Source: Pseudoips prasinana (taxonomy: Eukaryota; Arthropoda; Insecta; Lepidoptera; Nolidae). From it: DNA of 64,000 nucleotides. The stretch is taken from NCBI GenBank assembly GCA_951640165.1, contig OX621266.1, positions 2,170,001 through 2,234,000 on the forward strand. The letters are read 5' to 3'. Positions 11,905 through 21,788 of the stretch are shown here, piece by piece (positions within the stretch are counted from its first letter, which is position 1; the number at the start of each line of letters is the position of its first letter). The translations under genes were made by a program, and so were the position numbers. The notes under the pieces were generated by a model. It saw nothing but the letters and a program-made list of their open reading frames with translations, had not been told where the DNA came from and did not search any database.

Positions 11905-13308
11905 AGGCGGGTATCTAAGACTCTATCGACACACCTGGACTTGTTTCAATGTACCCAACGTAATATTGAAACTAATAACAGGTGTTCGAATTCCTTTCAA
12001 CAAGGCACCTCCATTGGTTCTTCCAACCTTGTAGGTTTTAGCAAAATTTCAGACTCCAACATCACGTTTAATGTCAATCTTAAACTCAGAACTTGGTTCA
12101 ATTGAGAGTTTTAGAACCCGCTCCCCTGACACCATCTTTCATATATCCGCTGTTCATAATTTCCAAGATCGAGGGAAAAAATTCAAGTAAAGATGGCCAT
12201 AACTTTTCTGACCAGCTTAGGTTGGTGGATAATTACGAAAAAATCGGTTATGACACCGACGAGATTAATAAACCTTCAAGGAATCGTATGGGACACCAAA
12301 TCCAACACCAAGTCCCTGCCCTTGGCCAAAAAAGATAATTTGTCGGAATTTGCTAGTGCGACTTGCAGCCGGCAGTTGGAACCTAAAGCAGGCGCAACGC
12401 CTCTTAGGACATCTCAACTTTGCGACTTTCATCACCCACCGGGGAAAGTTGCATTGCCGAGTCCTGCAGTACCACAGCAACAAGCTCAGGAGGTATGCCC
12501 ACTTACAAAACAGTATCCGGACGCGGTACGTACAGAGCTGGTACAGTGGTGGGGACACCTCAACTTTGCGACTTTCGTCACCCACCGGGGAAGGTTGCAT
12601 TGTCGAGTCCTGCAGTACCACAGCAACAAGCTCAGGAGGTATGCCCACTTACAAAACAGTATCCGGACGCGGTACGTACAGAGCTGGTACAGTGGTGGGG
12701 ACACCTCAACTTTGCGACTTTCGTCACCCACCGGGGAAGGTTGCATTGTCGAATCCTGCAGTACCACAGCAACAAGCTCAGGAGGTATTCCCACTTACAA
12801 AAGCAGTATCCGGACGCGGTACGTACAGAGCTGGTACAGTGGTGGTTAGGGAACATCAGTCAGAGGACACCAGTTCATCCTCAGAGAATGGCCACGAACC
12901 TCGTCATTACCGACGCGTCGGACATTCAATGAGGAGCCCTTGTCAACAACGAAATGGTGAAAGGGTCATTGGAACACCACCAGAGAAAATGGCACTGCAA
13001 TTTGAAGGAGAAGTATGCAGTGATAGCCGCCATATCCTCCAGAGCAACGTTGTTCTAAGACTCGACGGTAATTCTTCAGAACACAGAACAGTAGTTTCTT
13101 ATATAAGGAACGAGGGAGGAACCCGGTCACGACAACTGCTGGTTCTGACTCAAAAACTGCTGGATCTGGTAGACCACTTCAATGTTGTACTTCTCCCCCA
13201 CTATTTACCGGGACTTTTCAACACCGAAGCCGACCACTTCTCGCGCAATCGCGCCGGCTCAGAGTGGCATCTCACTGTAGAAGCAACCACAAAGCTGTTC
13301 TACCTGTG
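11905..13308 (+). pseudogene. DIRS reverse transcriptase / RNase H, broken
   Basis: Reading across frames: an RT N-terminal block (VILKLITGVRIPFNKAPP), LTPSFIYPLFIISKIEGKN, then directly the segment after the RT active site (LGWWIITKKSVMTPTRLIN, WDTKSNTKSLPL). The palm with the Y-x-DD motif is absent, so an internal deletion removed the catalytic core. RNase H follows (NLVITDASD, VVSYIRNEGGTRSRQLLVLT, LPGLFNTEADHFSR, SEWHL). Multiple frame changes and stops. Confidence 0.8.
12407..12845 (+). repeat. Three tandem 146-bp units inside the RT/RNase H region
   Basis: GGACAC/TCTCAACTTTGCG recurs at 12407, 12553 and 12699, exactly 146 bases apart, with only a few substitutions. Each unit encodes HLNFATFVTHRGRLHCR, the RT-to-RNase H connector. 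146 is not a multiple of 3, so each copy changes frame. Confidence 0.92.
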
Positions 13309-13319
13309 AGGAACACCAG

Positions 13320-14530
13320 ACAGACTTGTTCGCGTCTCGGACCGCTCACGTGGTAACAAACTATGTTACTCTAGACTTGCTCGAGTCGAACGCCTGATGT
13401 CACGACGCGTTCAGCAGATCTTGGCACTGTCGACTGGCATGGTTGTTTCCGCCGCCCAGTCTGATACCCAGAGTGCTGGGCCACCTCAACTCGGCCTCAG
13501 GTCGGTACATAATAGTGGCACTCAAGTGGAAGAAGCCCTTTTTGACCTAAAAACACGAGCTCTAAAACGACCCGTGAAAATCCGACATCTGAGCACCAGC
13601 CTGGTGGACACAATGACAATGTCACCGCCAGTTGAAGTGAGCAATCTAAACCTGGAAGCTTGGCTCATTTCGGGTGGGACGCGCTGACGGATACATGAAC
13701 ATCGCAGGAGAAAATCTTATTATTATCGTGCTGGAGAGGGTCTACTATAAAGACATACGCCCCTATTTGGAATAAGAAGCTAAGGTTTTGTCAGGAAAAT
13801 AGTATAAATTATCGTGTACCTGAACCGGCAAATGTGGCTAGATATCTCGGTTATCTGTATTTATCTCATGGTCTCTCCTACCGAACCATTTTAGTTCATA
13901 CATCGGCTATAGCATCTATTTGCGAAACTTTAACGAATATACAAATAGCATCAAGCCCAATAGTGAATCATATTCTCAAAGCTTGGCAAAGCCAGCTTCT
14001 CCTAAATTACCCATATGGGATGCAAGAATTTTGGTATCTTATTTAAATAATTACAATATAGATTTCAATAGTCTATATCAAGTACCTAGGCTGCAGCCAT
14101 TTTGCTGTTATCTTCGGGTCGCAGAGTACATGACCTTACTCGCTTACCATGCCTATACCTATACCTTGCATCCCATATTTGAGTCGAAAACTGATTCATC
14201 TTTTTATCAACAATCAATTTGGACATTTGTAGCTGCTCTTGACCCACACATCGATGCAATATGCTGGTTACGCCCTCTTGTTAATATGACACAATATCAG
14301 AGGAAATATTAGTAATCTTTTCTTAGCAACTAAAGACCCTACTAAACCAGCGATGATCGGTGGTTGAATAAAACTTCTTTTAGCAGAGTCTGGTATTCAA
14401 GCCTCAGCTGGAAGTTGCGGAGCGGCAGTGTCATCTTTAAATTGGGTAGAAAATTACCACAATAATGATATTCTAGGTAAAGGTAACTGACAACATGAGC
14501 ATAATTTTAGAAAATTCTATCAATAACATA
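13320..14530 (+). pseudogene. DIRS connector and tyrosine recombinase, broken
   Basis: 13320-13560 reads, over frames, LFASRTAHVVTNYVTLDLLE and AWLFPPPSLIPRVLGHLN, the DIRS connector after RNase H. A recombinase core-binding-like part follows (VARYLGYLYLSHGLSYRTIL, IVNHILKAW). The C-terminal catalytic part is recognisable at 14320-14525 (LFLATKDPTKPAM, AVSSLNWVENYHNN, then FRKFY with the likely nucleophile tyrosine). Several frameshifts and stops. The recombinase call rests on family knowledge plus the ICR structure. Confidence 0.72.
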
Positions 14531-14748
14531 TTATTAACACATCAAATACAGATATAACTTCTGAGAAATCTCAGTCCGAGTAATTTCATACTAAATCTTA
14601 ATATTTCATTGGAAGATATTTGATTTATGTCAATTTGGATTATGTGGTTAATGCCTTGCTTCAATTAAATATAATAAATCACATTGTTGCGTTTTTAAAT
14701 AAATATTATTTTATGACAAATACAACCCACCAGGAGATAACAAACAGT

Positions 14749-14847
14749 CTCTCATAATGGACTTCGGACGTCAATCGGAACACATAATATAAAAATTTTA
14801 CCTTCCAATAAAATTTGTATTATGTTTCCTAAGACGTCCGAAGTCCA
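14749..14847. repeat. DIRS internal complementary region
   Basis: 14749-14790 is the reverse complement of the left end (from 10690) and 14789-14847 is the reverse complement of the right end (15036-15094); the halves meet at about 14790. In DIRS elements this region serves as the template joining the two ends of the circle. Confidence 0.9.
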
Positions 14848-14996
14848 GATAATGTCTTCCTGGGGCTACATCCATCATTATGAGCCGAACAATGACACAA
14901 TATGGCGGGTTGTCTTTGCTTGTCAGTTTAGTTCCAGGACGGAGCATAGGGGGCGCTGTAGGCACAGTTTAGAAGACGGAAGTAGTCAAATTTAGC

Positions 14997-15094
14997 GACC
15001 TGCACCGGAAATCAGACGATGTACTCTCTCATAATGGACTTCGGACGTCTTAGGAAACATAATACAAATTTTATTGGAAGGTAAAATTTTTATA
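14997..15094. repeat. DIRS right inverted terminal repeat
   Basis: 14997-15049 is identical, inverted, to 10707-10759; 15036-15094 is complementary to the second half of the ICR. Confidence 0.88.
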
Positions 15095-15186
15095 TTTTAT
15101 TGTATAATTATAAAATTGCTTATAAATTTAATACATATTTAAGACGAGTCCCTCAGACCCTCATTTTATCATACTTTTTTTTTTTT

Positions 15187-15324
15187 TAATAATTTACTGG
15201 GACACTAATAACACACAGCCATCTGATCCCAAACTAAGCAGAGCTTGTATTATGGAAACCAGATAACTGATATAATACATATACTACTTTTCTTTTGTAA
15301 ATACATACTTATATAGATAATTAT
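15187..15324 (-). mobile_element. SINE family B fragment, inverted
   Basis: The body and tail of SINE B on the minus strand (CCCAGTAAATT tail end, AAGCTCTGCTTAGTTTGGGATC) without the tRNA head. It lies about 50 bp from the syd exon donor at 15377. Confidence 0.8.
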
Positions 15325-15376
15325 ATTTTAATTATATATATTATTAAATAACAAGATAATGTACAACATAACTCAC

Positions 15377-15537
15377 CCAGACACCATCGCCGTCACACGC
15401 CATCTGGCGCACTTGGCTCTCTTGTCTCGGGTGCGCCTCTAACGAGTGCAGTAACAGGCGAGGGCGCGGTTCTATGACGTGCACTTTGTTGCGGTCGCCA
15501 CACCACACCGTGCAACCCACTGCGCTTAAGCATCGGA
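15377..15537 (-). CDS. syd: syd exon: VWCGDRNKVHVIEP blade
   Basis: Phase 1 in, phase 0 out (161 nt); acceptor ctattccag, donor gtgagt. RCLSAVGCTVWCGDRNKVHV, then LLLHSLEAHPRQESQVRQMA and CDGDGVW, all strongly similar to JIP3 ([32 protein letters not shown]). It joins [13 protein letters not shown] in the next exon without a gap. Confidence 0.95.
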
Positions 15538-17112
15538 CTGGAATAGAACGTATAAAGTACAGCCAAGGTAATATTTAAACCTGAAAACAACACCAGACTC
15601 AATAAAATTCACCTGACACTACGAGCAGCAACTTTACATGAGTAAGATTAACATGGAACCAATGATTTTATGTTTAAAAAGAGGCAGATATGTTACTACT
15701 TCGTGAAGGCTCAAAAAAACAGTCCCGATTGGGACGTGTTGTCTTATAATCTATGCCCGGAGTAAACATTAGAAGCGCAATTTTTTAAATTATAGCTATC
15801 TCTTTTATTTACATGTTTATCCTATCTTTTGTACAGTTCATTAGTGCAACTTGTAAACATGTGTGCACCAGCGGGACCCTATTTTAAATGTCGGTTACTA
15901 TGAACGTAACGTATCTTGAATAAAATATCATTGCATGAAACTTACTCAACCACCTAATTGGCTCATTACCACCTCAATAAAAAGGTTCAAAAGGCTCATA
16001 AGTCGCAAAAGCTTCCTAAAGTGTGTGCTTCCACTTTCTAGCGAACGACCAAAACACGGCTCAAACTGTGTCGAGACAATGCTTGCCTACCCATCCCATT
16101 CGTCCCTCCTGTCGAAAAGCTTCCTATTGCCTGGACACAAGTTGCCGTGGCCAAATTGGAAGTCTTTGACAGACTCCGAACCCAGGTTGGTCGAAGTAAG
16201 GACGAACTGCTCAGGTGGGATTTTTAAACGGTTCCAACATGGAGTGCAAGGGTGTTTCTGTCTCTCAAACTATGGAATGGTATCTATACTTTGCAAGTCG
16301 TTTTGTTATGCCATGGATACTTTACTCATAGTATAACAAAACGCAAGTCTAAACTCATGTTGATATTAACATCGTTATTTTTATTGCAGTCGTTGATACG
16401 GTAAGTGTGTGAGTGAGATTGCCATGCATTTGCGTTAACCACCTGGGAAATCGCAATTTGAGGAAATGGGTAGTAACATTCATATATATGGTATTGAATT
16501 ATATATACATTCCTTTTCTACATATTACAATACATTCATTCATCATCAATATCTGTACGCTCATAACTTCCAAACGACTGCATCAAATCTTTCTTTTAGA
16601 TGTTCGGTTGTTGGGAGAATATTTGAATGTCTAAGTACTAAAAGGGCACATGTCACTTTTTTAACCAAAATACTTTTTTTGTTTTAATGTCTTGGCACCA
16701 CCTAGTTACATCATTTTCTGCCTAAAGGATTTATAGCTTGCTATATACTCTAGAATAGAATAGAATAGAATAGAATAGTTTATTTGCTTAAAATGTAGGT
16801 ACATAGGTTGGAGTATAATAACTAAAAGACAGACTTCTATAACTTAATATCAAAACCAAACTTTAAATAGTAAAAGTTTTAGAAATATTTGTTCTTTTTT
16901 GTTTACTGTAAAATGTTATTTTATCATTTTTTGAGAGACAATTGGCCTTTTAGTATTTAGACATTCATTTTTATAGTGTTTTTTTTTTCATACAATCGTT
17001 CTCCAATTATTAAAATCTTAGACTTGACAGTTTTGACGGCAAAAAGATATGGCGGTACGAATTTAGCCAGGAAAGCTAGTATATTATAGTATAGTATCTG
17101 TAATATACAAAC
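15538..17112. other. syd intron with LINE debris and microsatellite
   Basis: Holds a LINE RT-tail fragment at about 16090-16215 and an (ATAGA)n run at 16749-16780 that looks like a retroelement tail (followed by GTTTATTTGCTT). Otherwise no feature. Confidence 0.6.
16090..16215 (+). mobile_element. LINE reverse-transcriptase C-terminal scrap
   Basis: Encodes, with frame changes, LLPGHKLPWPNWKSL and the bases for an RLRTQVGRSK-like segment. The same block is present at 40860-40960 (PPGHQLPWPIWKSLNRLRTQ). It matches the zinc-binding C-terminal region of moth LINE ORF2 proteins. Confidence 0.6.
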
Positions 17113-17257
17113 CTGAGCACTTAGAATCGCCTAGCGTGAGTAACCAATACTGGGTGAAGTCCCACTGGCCGTCTGCGAGTCGTGAGAATATTGCTACCGT
17201 GCCGTCCGCTAGCGCCACGATGCCACTATCGATAGTATAGCATCGTTAAGTTTCACT
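17113..17257 (-). CDS. syd: syd exon: VALADGT propeller blade, frameshifted
   Basis: Acceptor gttccag, donor gtttgt. It begins in frame as [11 protein letters not shown], matching IKLKDSVLSLV of JIP3, then loses frame and meets TAG within five codons. From 17224 downward another frame resumes family sequence: [20 protein letters not shown] and [13 protein letters not shown], matching [31 protein letters not shown]. The HVKGR turn is missing at the switch, consistent with loss of about 10 nt (net -1). A downstream AG at 17227-17226 would give a 113-nt exon (17113-17225) that is in frame on both sides but drops the [11 protein letters not shown] strand. Confidence 0.85.
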
Positions 17258-17708
17258 CTGGAACAAATTACACAAACATTGGCCTTCGGTATCAATGTAG
17301 TTAATAAGTGAGCTCGATGCGAGAATAGGGTGTCGCTCATATTTAGCTCGGACTATGCGTTAAACCGTCAACCATACCTTATATAGCTTGGATTTCAATT
17401 TAATTTGCAGATAAATACTTTGATGGCAAGAATCTTAACTAAATGTTCTAATACAAGTTATCGCATAAAGGAAAACAAACATATTATACTTAATGTTTGT
17501 CTGTATATCCTTTATAGAATCGTAAACTATGCATTTAATCATGTGATGATCTTCGGCAAAGTGTTGTGCATGAGCCCACGAAGGTTTCTTTGGTACGACC
17601 AATCTCCGAGAGATGGCGCCACTATTATTCCAATGAATTTCATATATTGCCGTAGCAGTAGCAGGGTACAGCTAGTTAGTAATAAAGTTAGAAAACAATA
17701 TTAATTAC
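17258..17708. other. Short syd intron
   Basis: Contains a plus-strand open frame at 17405-17704 that I judge non-coding; nothing else seen. Confidence 0.5.
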
Positions 17709-17898
17709 CTCGCTAGACATTTCTTGTAATTTCCGACGGCGGAGTGTATATACAAGTTGCCACTCTTGGTACCAAGCCACATGGTAGCCATAACAGTGGA
17801 CATCTTGCGGTCCTGCGATACTTCGCTGTGATTTTCTACCTTTGATTGTTGCTGTGCAAACGCTTCCACTCCGGGCTCAGGTGACCCTAAGTGGCCTC
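17709..17898 (-). CDS. syd: syd exon: TMWLGTKSGNLYIHSAV propeller blade
   Basis: Two bases, 62 codons, two bases: phase 1 in, phase 2 out; acceptor attatttag, donor gtaatt. After a variable Gln/Ser-rich start comes VMATMWLGTKSGNLYIHSAV and NYKKCLAR, equivalent to [27 protein letters not shown] of JIP3. Confidence 0.93.
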
Positions 17899-18316
17899 CT
17901 AAATAATAACAAACACATAATCAAAAATACATAAAAAAGGTGACATCAGCATTCTTGCAAGTTGAAGTGAGAAAGGAGATTGTAATAGTCTTGTCTTTTT
18001 TGTTAGCTACCAGTACACTGCCACGTCGTTGTTAACTAGTTACCGTAGAAAATCGTCGATTGCAATATCCGGAACAACATTAAAGCCCTCCATATATTCT
18101 TTATTAGCTTCAGAAAGTAATATTGGGTGTGCGATATAATCAATAATAATAACGCAACCTGACGAGGTTTATTGTTTTTGGAAGGTTTATTAAAGCCTTA
18201 TGCACGGCAATACACGATATGGCATCTTGAGATAAATAACGCTTTATTGATTTTGAAGATACGTAAACACACAAAAATAAAATAATAATTTAATAATGGT
18301 CTCCTCGCAAACGTAC

Positions 18317-18470
18317 CGTTAATGGGTGTAGAACTCAGAGGTGGGCTATCGGGCGCCGTTGTATCGACCTCCTCCACCTTTTTTTCTACTGTTTCTTCGT
18401 TCTGTTGCTCCGGCGCAGTTTCCGGTTCGTTCACAGGTGTACTCGGTGGGGTAAGAATAGTTGCTTTCAC
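18317..18470 (-). CDS. syd: syd exon: acidic Pro/Glu-rich linker
   Basis: Phase 0 in, phase 1 out (154 nt); acceptor atcttag, donor gtacgt. It encodes a low-complexity linker, VKATILTPPSTPVNEPE followed by a Glu/Gln/Val-rich run and SPPLSSTPING. JIP3 has a long Pro/Glu/Ser-rich linker at the same place. Probably disordered. Confidence 0.87.
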
Positions 18471-18777
18471 CTAAGATGCAAGATGAAAATCAAATAGAGA
18501 TCACAACCAAATATAATCCACAAACATTTAGTTTGTGAATTATATCTTAATCTTGAAAACCAAATCCAAATACAATATCTATCAGAGTGGACATAATTAG
18601 GTCGTGTCTACGCTTATCGTTGTATTTTCTCCCTTTAAGCTTTAAACATAGTAGTCTGTTTTCAATTTTATAATCTAATTTTATTATTGTAGTCAACGAA
18701 TAATGAAAAATAAGTCCCTGAGAATCACTCTTGGGAGTTTCTGTAGTACTCTTACACAGTTCTGTATTTATTAATTA

Positions 18778-19098
18778 CTAGCTGTGCCCCGCGGTTTTAC
18801 CCGCGTTTAATTTTATAAATTATCACAGCTCCTCCCCCTTAGGTGATAGCGTGATAATATGTAGCCTATATGTTGACCCGATCTCCTAGTAATATTCATG
18901 CAAAATTTGAAGTAAATCCGTGCAGTACTTTTTGAGTTTAGCCCGGACATACATACAGACAAACAGACACACAGACAAAAATGCTAAAACCTATATTTTT
19001 GGCTTCGATATCGATTGTAGATCACGCCCCTAGTATCCTTTTTAAAAAATATTCAATGTACAGTTTTGACTTTTCTACGATTTTATTATATGTATAGA
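18778..19098 (+). mobile_element. Dispersed moth repeat, CTAGCTGTGCCCCGCGG type
   Basis: Begins ACTAGCTGTGCCCCGCGGTT, contains the GTAAATCCGTGCAGTA block and the ACATACAGACAAACAGACA run, and ends TATGTATAGAT. Related copies: 20740-20905 (inverted), 43607-43935, 46055-46222 (inverted), 48411-50936, 52503-52730 and a short one at 60450. Non-autonomous; class unknown. Confidence 0.7.
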
Positions 19099-19344
19099 TC
19101 AGACGTCAGCGTTAACAGACCCCTAAAGCCCCTATTGCCAAATATATGTGCATAAAATACCCCGCAACACAGGGGTTAAATTCCCTAGTGCGGGCATTAA
19201 AAAAAGAAGAAAAACAAATAAATTCCGTTGGTATATTTAGGTGCCGTATTTACACTGGATGGATGGGTCTACCAATCGATTCATTATATCACGTATATGA
19301 TAAATCTGTACATAAAATAGATATGGAGGATAATGTCCCCTATT

Positions 19345-19480
19345 CTAAGCAAAACCATCTAATCTCAAAAATTGGAAATCATCAATTTAATCGTCCGGCG
19401 GTTCTCGAACCCGCACCATCTACCAATCCGGGGTAGGCGCTCTGCGTTAAGCTACGAACGATACACGCTGGCAGATCAAA
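19345..19480 (-). mobile_element. tRNA-headed SINE, family D
   Basis: Minus strand: A box-like TAGCTTAACGCAGAGCGCC, B box GGTTCGAGAACC, then a body GACGATTAAATTGATGATTTC. A related tail piece lies at 19725-19790. Confidence 0.65.
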
Positions 19481-19934
19481 TTTAGGATTCCCTTGCTAAC
19501 ACCCTTCCGGAGGATGTAGGTATTGTCTATCGGTTTTGTTTTCTAGAAACATGGCCGACTGATATGTTCACAGTTGCATGTGAAAGATCATATCATATTG
19601 ATATTACCTTCCAAATTATTAAATTTTAATTTTATACCATTATTCGCAATGCAAAGCGTTTAGATATATATATCTTATATATATATCTTAGATATATATA
19701 TATTAGATAGAGATTAGATATCTCAAAACCCGCCGGACGATTAAATTTATGATTTCCCATTTTTGAGATTAGATAAACGCTTCGCATTGGGAATAATGCT
19801 ATCAAATTAAAATTTAACAAAACCAACTTATTTTAATTTCTTTCTAACTTAACACTTATGAAAATGACAATGGGCATGTTTAGATGCGTCAATTTAGTTT
19901 TGTCACAAAATACTGCTTAACAATGCTGTGTGGT

Positions 19935-20140
19935 GACGGCGGTGAATATCAAAATATCTCATCGCGTGGGGGGCGTAGAAGTCGACCAGAGGGAATATCT
20001 ACCAGAGGACGGGCAGCAGCTTCCTTCTGTGTACTATAACCATTTTTCTGCGCTCGCCAAGCGTGGTGATTATGGCATATCACCCCACAATTATTGTTGG
20101 GGGTGGCTTGTCCAACAGTGGACTTCTTTCAGTTGTAATG
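19935..20140 (+). mobile_element. LINE 3'-end fragment (GCAGCAGCTTCCTTCTG family)
   Basis: Shares with 23848-24029 the string GGGCAGCAGCTTCCTTCTG, a GCGCTCGCCAAGCGTGG-like core and an end GGCTTGTCCAACAGTGGACTT. Weaker inverted or eroded copies at 25355-25480 and 45715-45850. Confidence 0.65.
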
Positions 20141-20349
20141 ATTGATTGACTGCGTAACAATAAGCTACACGTTAGAACCTGCTGACTATTAGTTTAGCGT
20201 ATTAGCCCCTAGTTTTCTAGTTAGTAGTTCGACTGTTCTATGTATGCTCAGTTATTTTCATACGAGCTAAAATAGATAAAGTTGTAATGACATTGAAGAT
20301 AGTTTAACGTGTATAAGACATTATCGCCAGCATTATCACACAAACTTAC

Positions 20350-20457
20350 CAAACTCGTACTGCCCACAATAACCGCATCTTTGTCTCCGTTTTCTTCAGT
20401 CAAGTTGCTTTTCCGTGGAATGTCCACAGAGTCGATGCGAGCGCCGCAGAATAGGGA
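20350..20457 (-). CDS. syd: syd exon: FCGARIDSVDIPRKSN linker
   Basis: Thirty-six codons, phase 0 at both ends; acceptor gttttag, donor gtaagt (consensus). SLFCGARIDSVDIPRKSNLT and the following acidic stretch correspond to the linker after SSIPA in JIP3 (ITLVGCATRCNVPRSN). Similarity is modest, but frame, donor quality and the join into VKATILTPP are clean. Confidence 0.88.
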
Positions 20458-20739
20458 CTAAAACAATAAAAATATAAATATTGATTACATTTCAAGAATG
20501 CGCTTTCTATTTTCATTAAATTTCGACCGATGATCACTATTTAGTTTGCCGATATAGATCTAAATCCAATGTAAATATTGTTTAATTATTTACGCGTGTC
20601 TAAAATTAAAAAGCAAAAGTAAATTGTATTTAATGTATTTGCAATCCTCTGCAATAAAATATTAACTACAATAGCGGCATTGATTTAAGAGTCCATACAA
20701 AATTTGTAATAGTATTTTTAATTCTAATCCTACTAATAT

Positions 20740-20905
20740 TATAAATACCGAAGTTTGTGAGTATGGGGATGTTTGTTACTTTTCACACAAAACCTACGAA
20801 ACGTATTTTGATGTAACTTTCTACTTTCATAGCTTATATATCCGCAGAATACATACATATAATTTATAAAAAATAACCCGGGTAAAACCGCGCGTTATTA
20901 AAACA
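20740..20905 (-). mobile_element. Dispersed moth repeat, inverted partial copy
   Basis: Begins with the AATATTATAAAT tail and ends CCCGGGTAAAACCGCGCG, the reverse of the module at 18778. Confidence 0.6.
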
Positions 20906-21080
20906 TTTTTTTCTGTTGTTTTTTTACGGTGTACTTCTACAAAATATGTATGAAAAACTTCACAAAAAAAGGCCCAGATTATTGTGGAGGTTTCTCACCA
21001 ATTTCACTGTTATTCTATAATAAATGTAACTTATCTTAAATTTATTTTATCTATCTTATCTTAATATTGCGGTTACATAC

Positions 21081-21236
21081 CGGGCGTCGCTTAACTTCAG
21101 TCGCTCCCGCCACACGTTCTTGGTACTCTCTGTAATCTTCGGCGACGGCACCCGGTACAGAGGCCACGCATAGTATATGTTTGTCGGTCACGGGGAAGGA
21201 CTCTATCACCTCTGCTGGATTGTTCGCATCAATAAT
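21081..21236 (-). CDS. syd: syd exon: IIDANNPAEVIESFPV block
   Basis: Fifty-two codons, phase 0 at both ends; acceptor atttgtag, donor gtatgt. IIDANNPAEVIESFPVTDKH then ILCVASVPGA is collinear with [29 protein letters not shown] of JIP3. A second, partial copy of its first 20 codons lies in the upstream intron at 21398-21456. Confidence 0.93.
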
Positions 21237-21397
21237 CTACAAATAAATTGAATATAAGTGTTTGTGAAGAATCCCTGCTGGCGAGATTGTCTCAAAAACA
21301 AAACAAAAAAGGACAAAGTCGAGGTTTCGTATTCTCCAATTAACTCCTCCAAAACAGTTTTCAGTTTTTATACAACTTTTTCAAGACACTGGATTTC

Positions 21398-21456
21398 TTT
21401 AGGATATGTTTCTCTCTCCCCGGAAAGGACTCTATGACCTCCGCTGGATTGGCGAA
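21398..21456 (-). pseudogene. Duplicated fragment of the preceding syd exon, in the intron
   Basis: The minus strand reads, after a gcgacag acceptor-like sequence, FANPAEVIESFPGREKHIL, a near copy of DANNPAEVIESFPVTDKHIL in the exon at 21081-21236. In the core PAEVIESF block the differences are third-base changes (GCA/GCG, GTG/GTC, TTC/TTT). The adjacent intron sequence to about 21570 also resembles 21190-21380, so a segment of roughly 150 bp was duplicated in tandem. Similarity fades after KHIL, and no matching donor is visible. Confidence 0.7.
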
Positions 21457-21633
21457 CTGTCGCAAAAACTAAAAGAATAACGACAAAGTGGAAGTTTAGT
21501 ATACTCCTATCACGGATCACCCCCTCCAAAACCGTTTTCGTTTTTTTTACTTTTTTTTAACAATAACTTTGTTTCAACTCGCTAGAAGGTGACAGAGGAC
21601 CGCACCTTTTGAGAAAACTGTACTAATACTAAC

Positions 21634-21788
21634 CATAACCACGCCTTTGTTCTGATTACTGGAACATATCCATACGAGAGATGACAAGTTTTTTTCAATG
21701 TACTCAACACTCTGCGTGGACTGCAACTGTAGGTTTATTTGTTCCACTTCTGGCGAGTGGACCGAAGTAGCTTTACTCATCTCGTAAG
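21634..21788 (-). CDS. syd: syd exon: LSSLVWICSS strand of propeller
   Basis: Two bases plus 51 codons, phase 1 in and phase 0 out; acceptor tttgcag, donor gttagt. A variable, probably coiled stretch (EQINLQLQSTQSVEYIEKN) precedes LSSLVWICSSNQNKGVVM, which corresponds to RVWILTSTLTTSKVVI at the first propeller strand of JIP3. A methionine lies three codons into the exon, but phase continuity shows it is internal. Confidence 0.9.

Larger units (their letters stand above)
10690..15094 (+). mobile_element. DIRS-type tyrosine-recombinase retrotransposon, degenerate
   Basis: A 4.4-kb element in a syd intron, antisense to syd. Order: left inverted end, possible gag, RT/RNase H remnants, tyrosine recombinase, internal complementary region (ICR), right inverted end. 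DIRS elements integrate with a tyrosine recombinase and copy themselves through a circle whose ends are rebuilt from the ICR. Here the ICR (14749-14847) is the reverse complement of both termini placed side by side, the diagnostic DIRS layout. Coding parts contain stops and frameshifts, the RT core is largely missing, a SINE is inserted at 11482 and a 146-bp unit is triplicated at 12407, so it is inactive. Confidence 0.88.
18471..20349. other. syd intron with several repeats
   Basis: Contains a CCGCGG-type repeat module (18778-19098), SINE D (19345-19480), a TATATCT/TTAGATA-rich stretch at 19660-19720, a second SINE D-like tail at 19725-19790 and a LINE 3'-end fragment (19935-20140). Confidence 0.6.

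Noticed and set aside
12193..13309. Open frames of 218, 319 and 170 codons suggesting repeat proteins
   Set aside because: They are frames through the triplicated 146-bp unit of a broken DIRS RT/RNase H; the repeat period shifts frame and the same peptide appears in all three frames.
17405..17704. 99-codon plus-strand frame
   Set aside because: Antisense to the syd intron and A+T-rich; no recognisable motif or splice partner.
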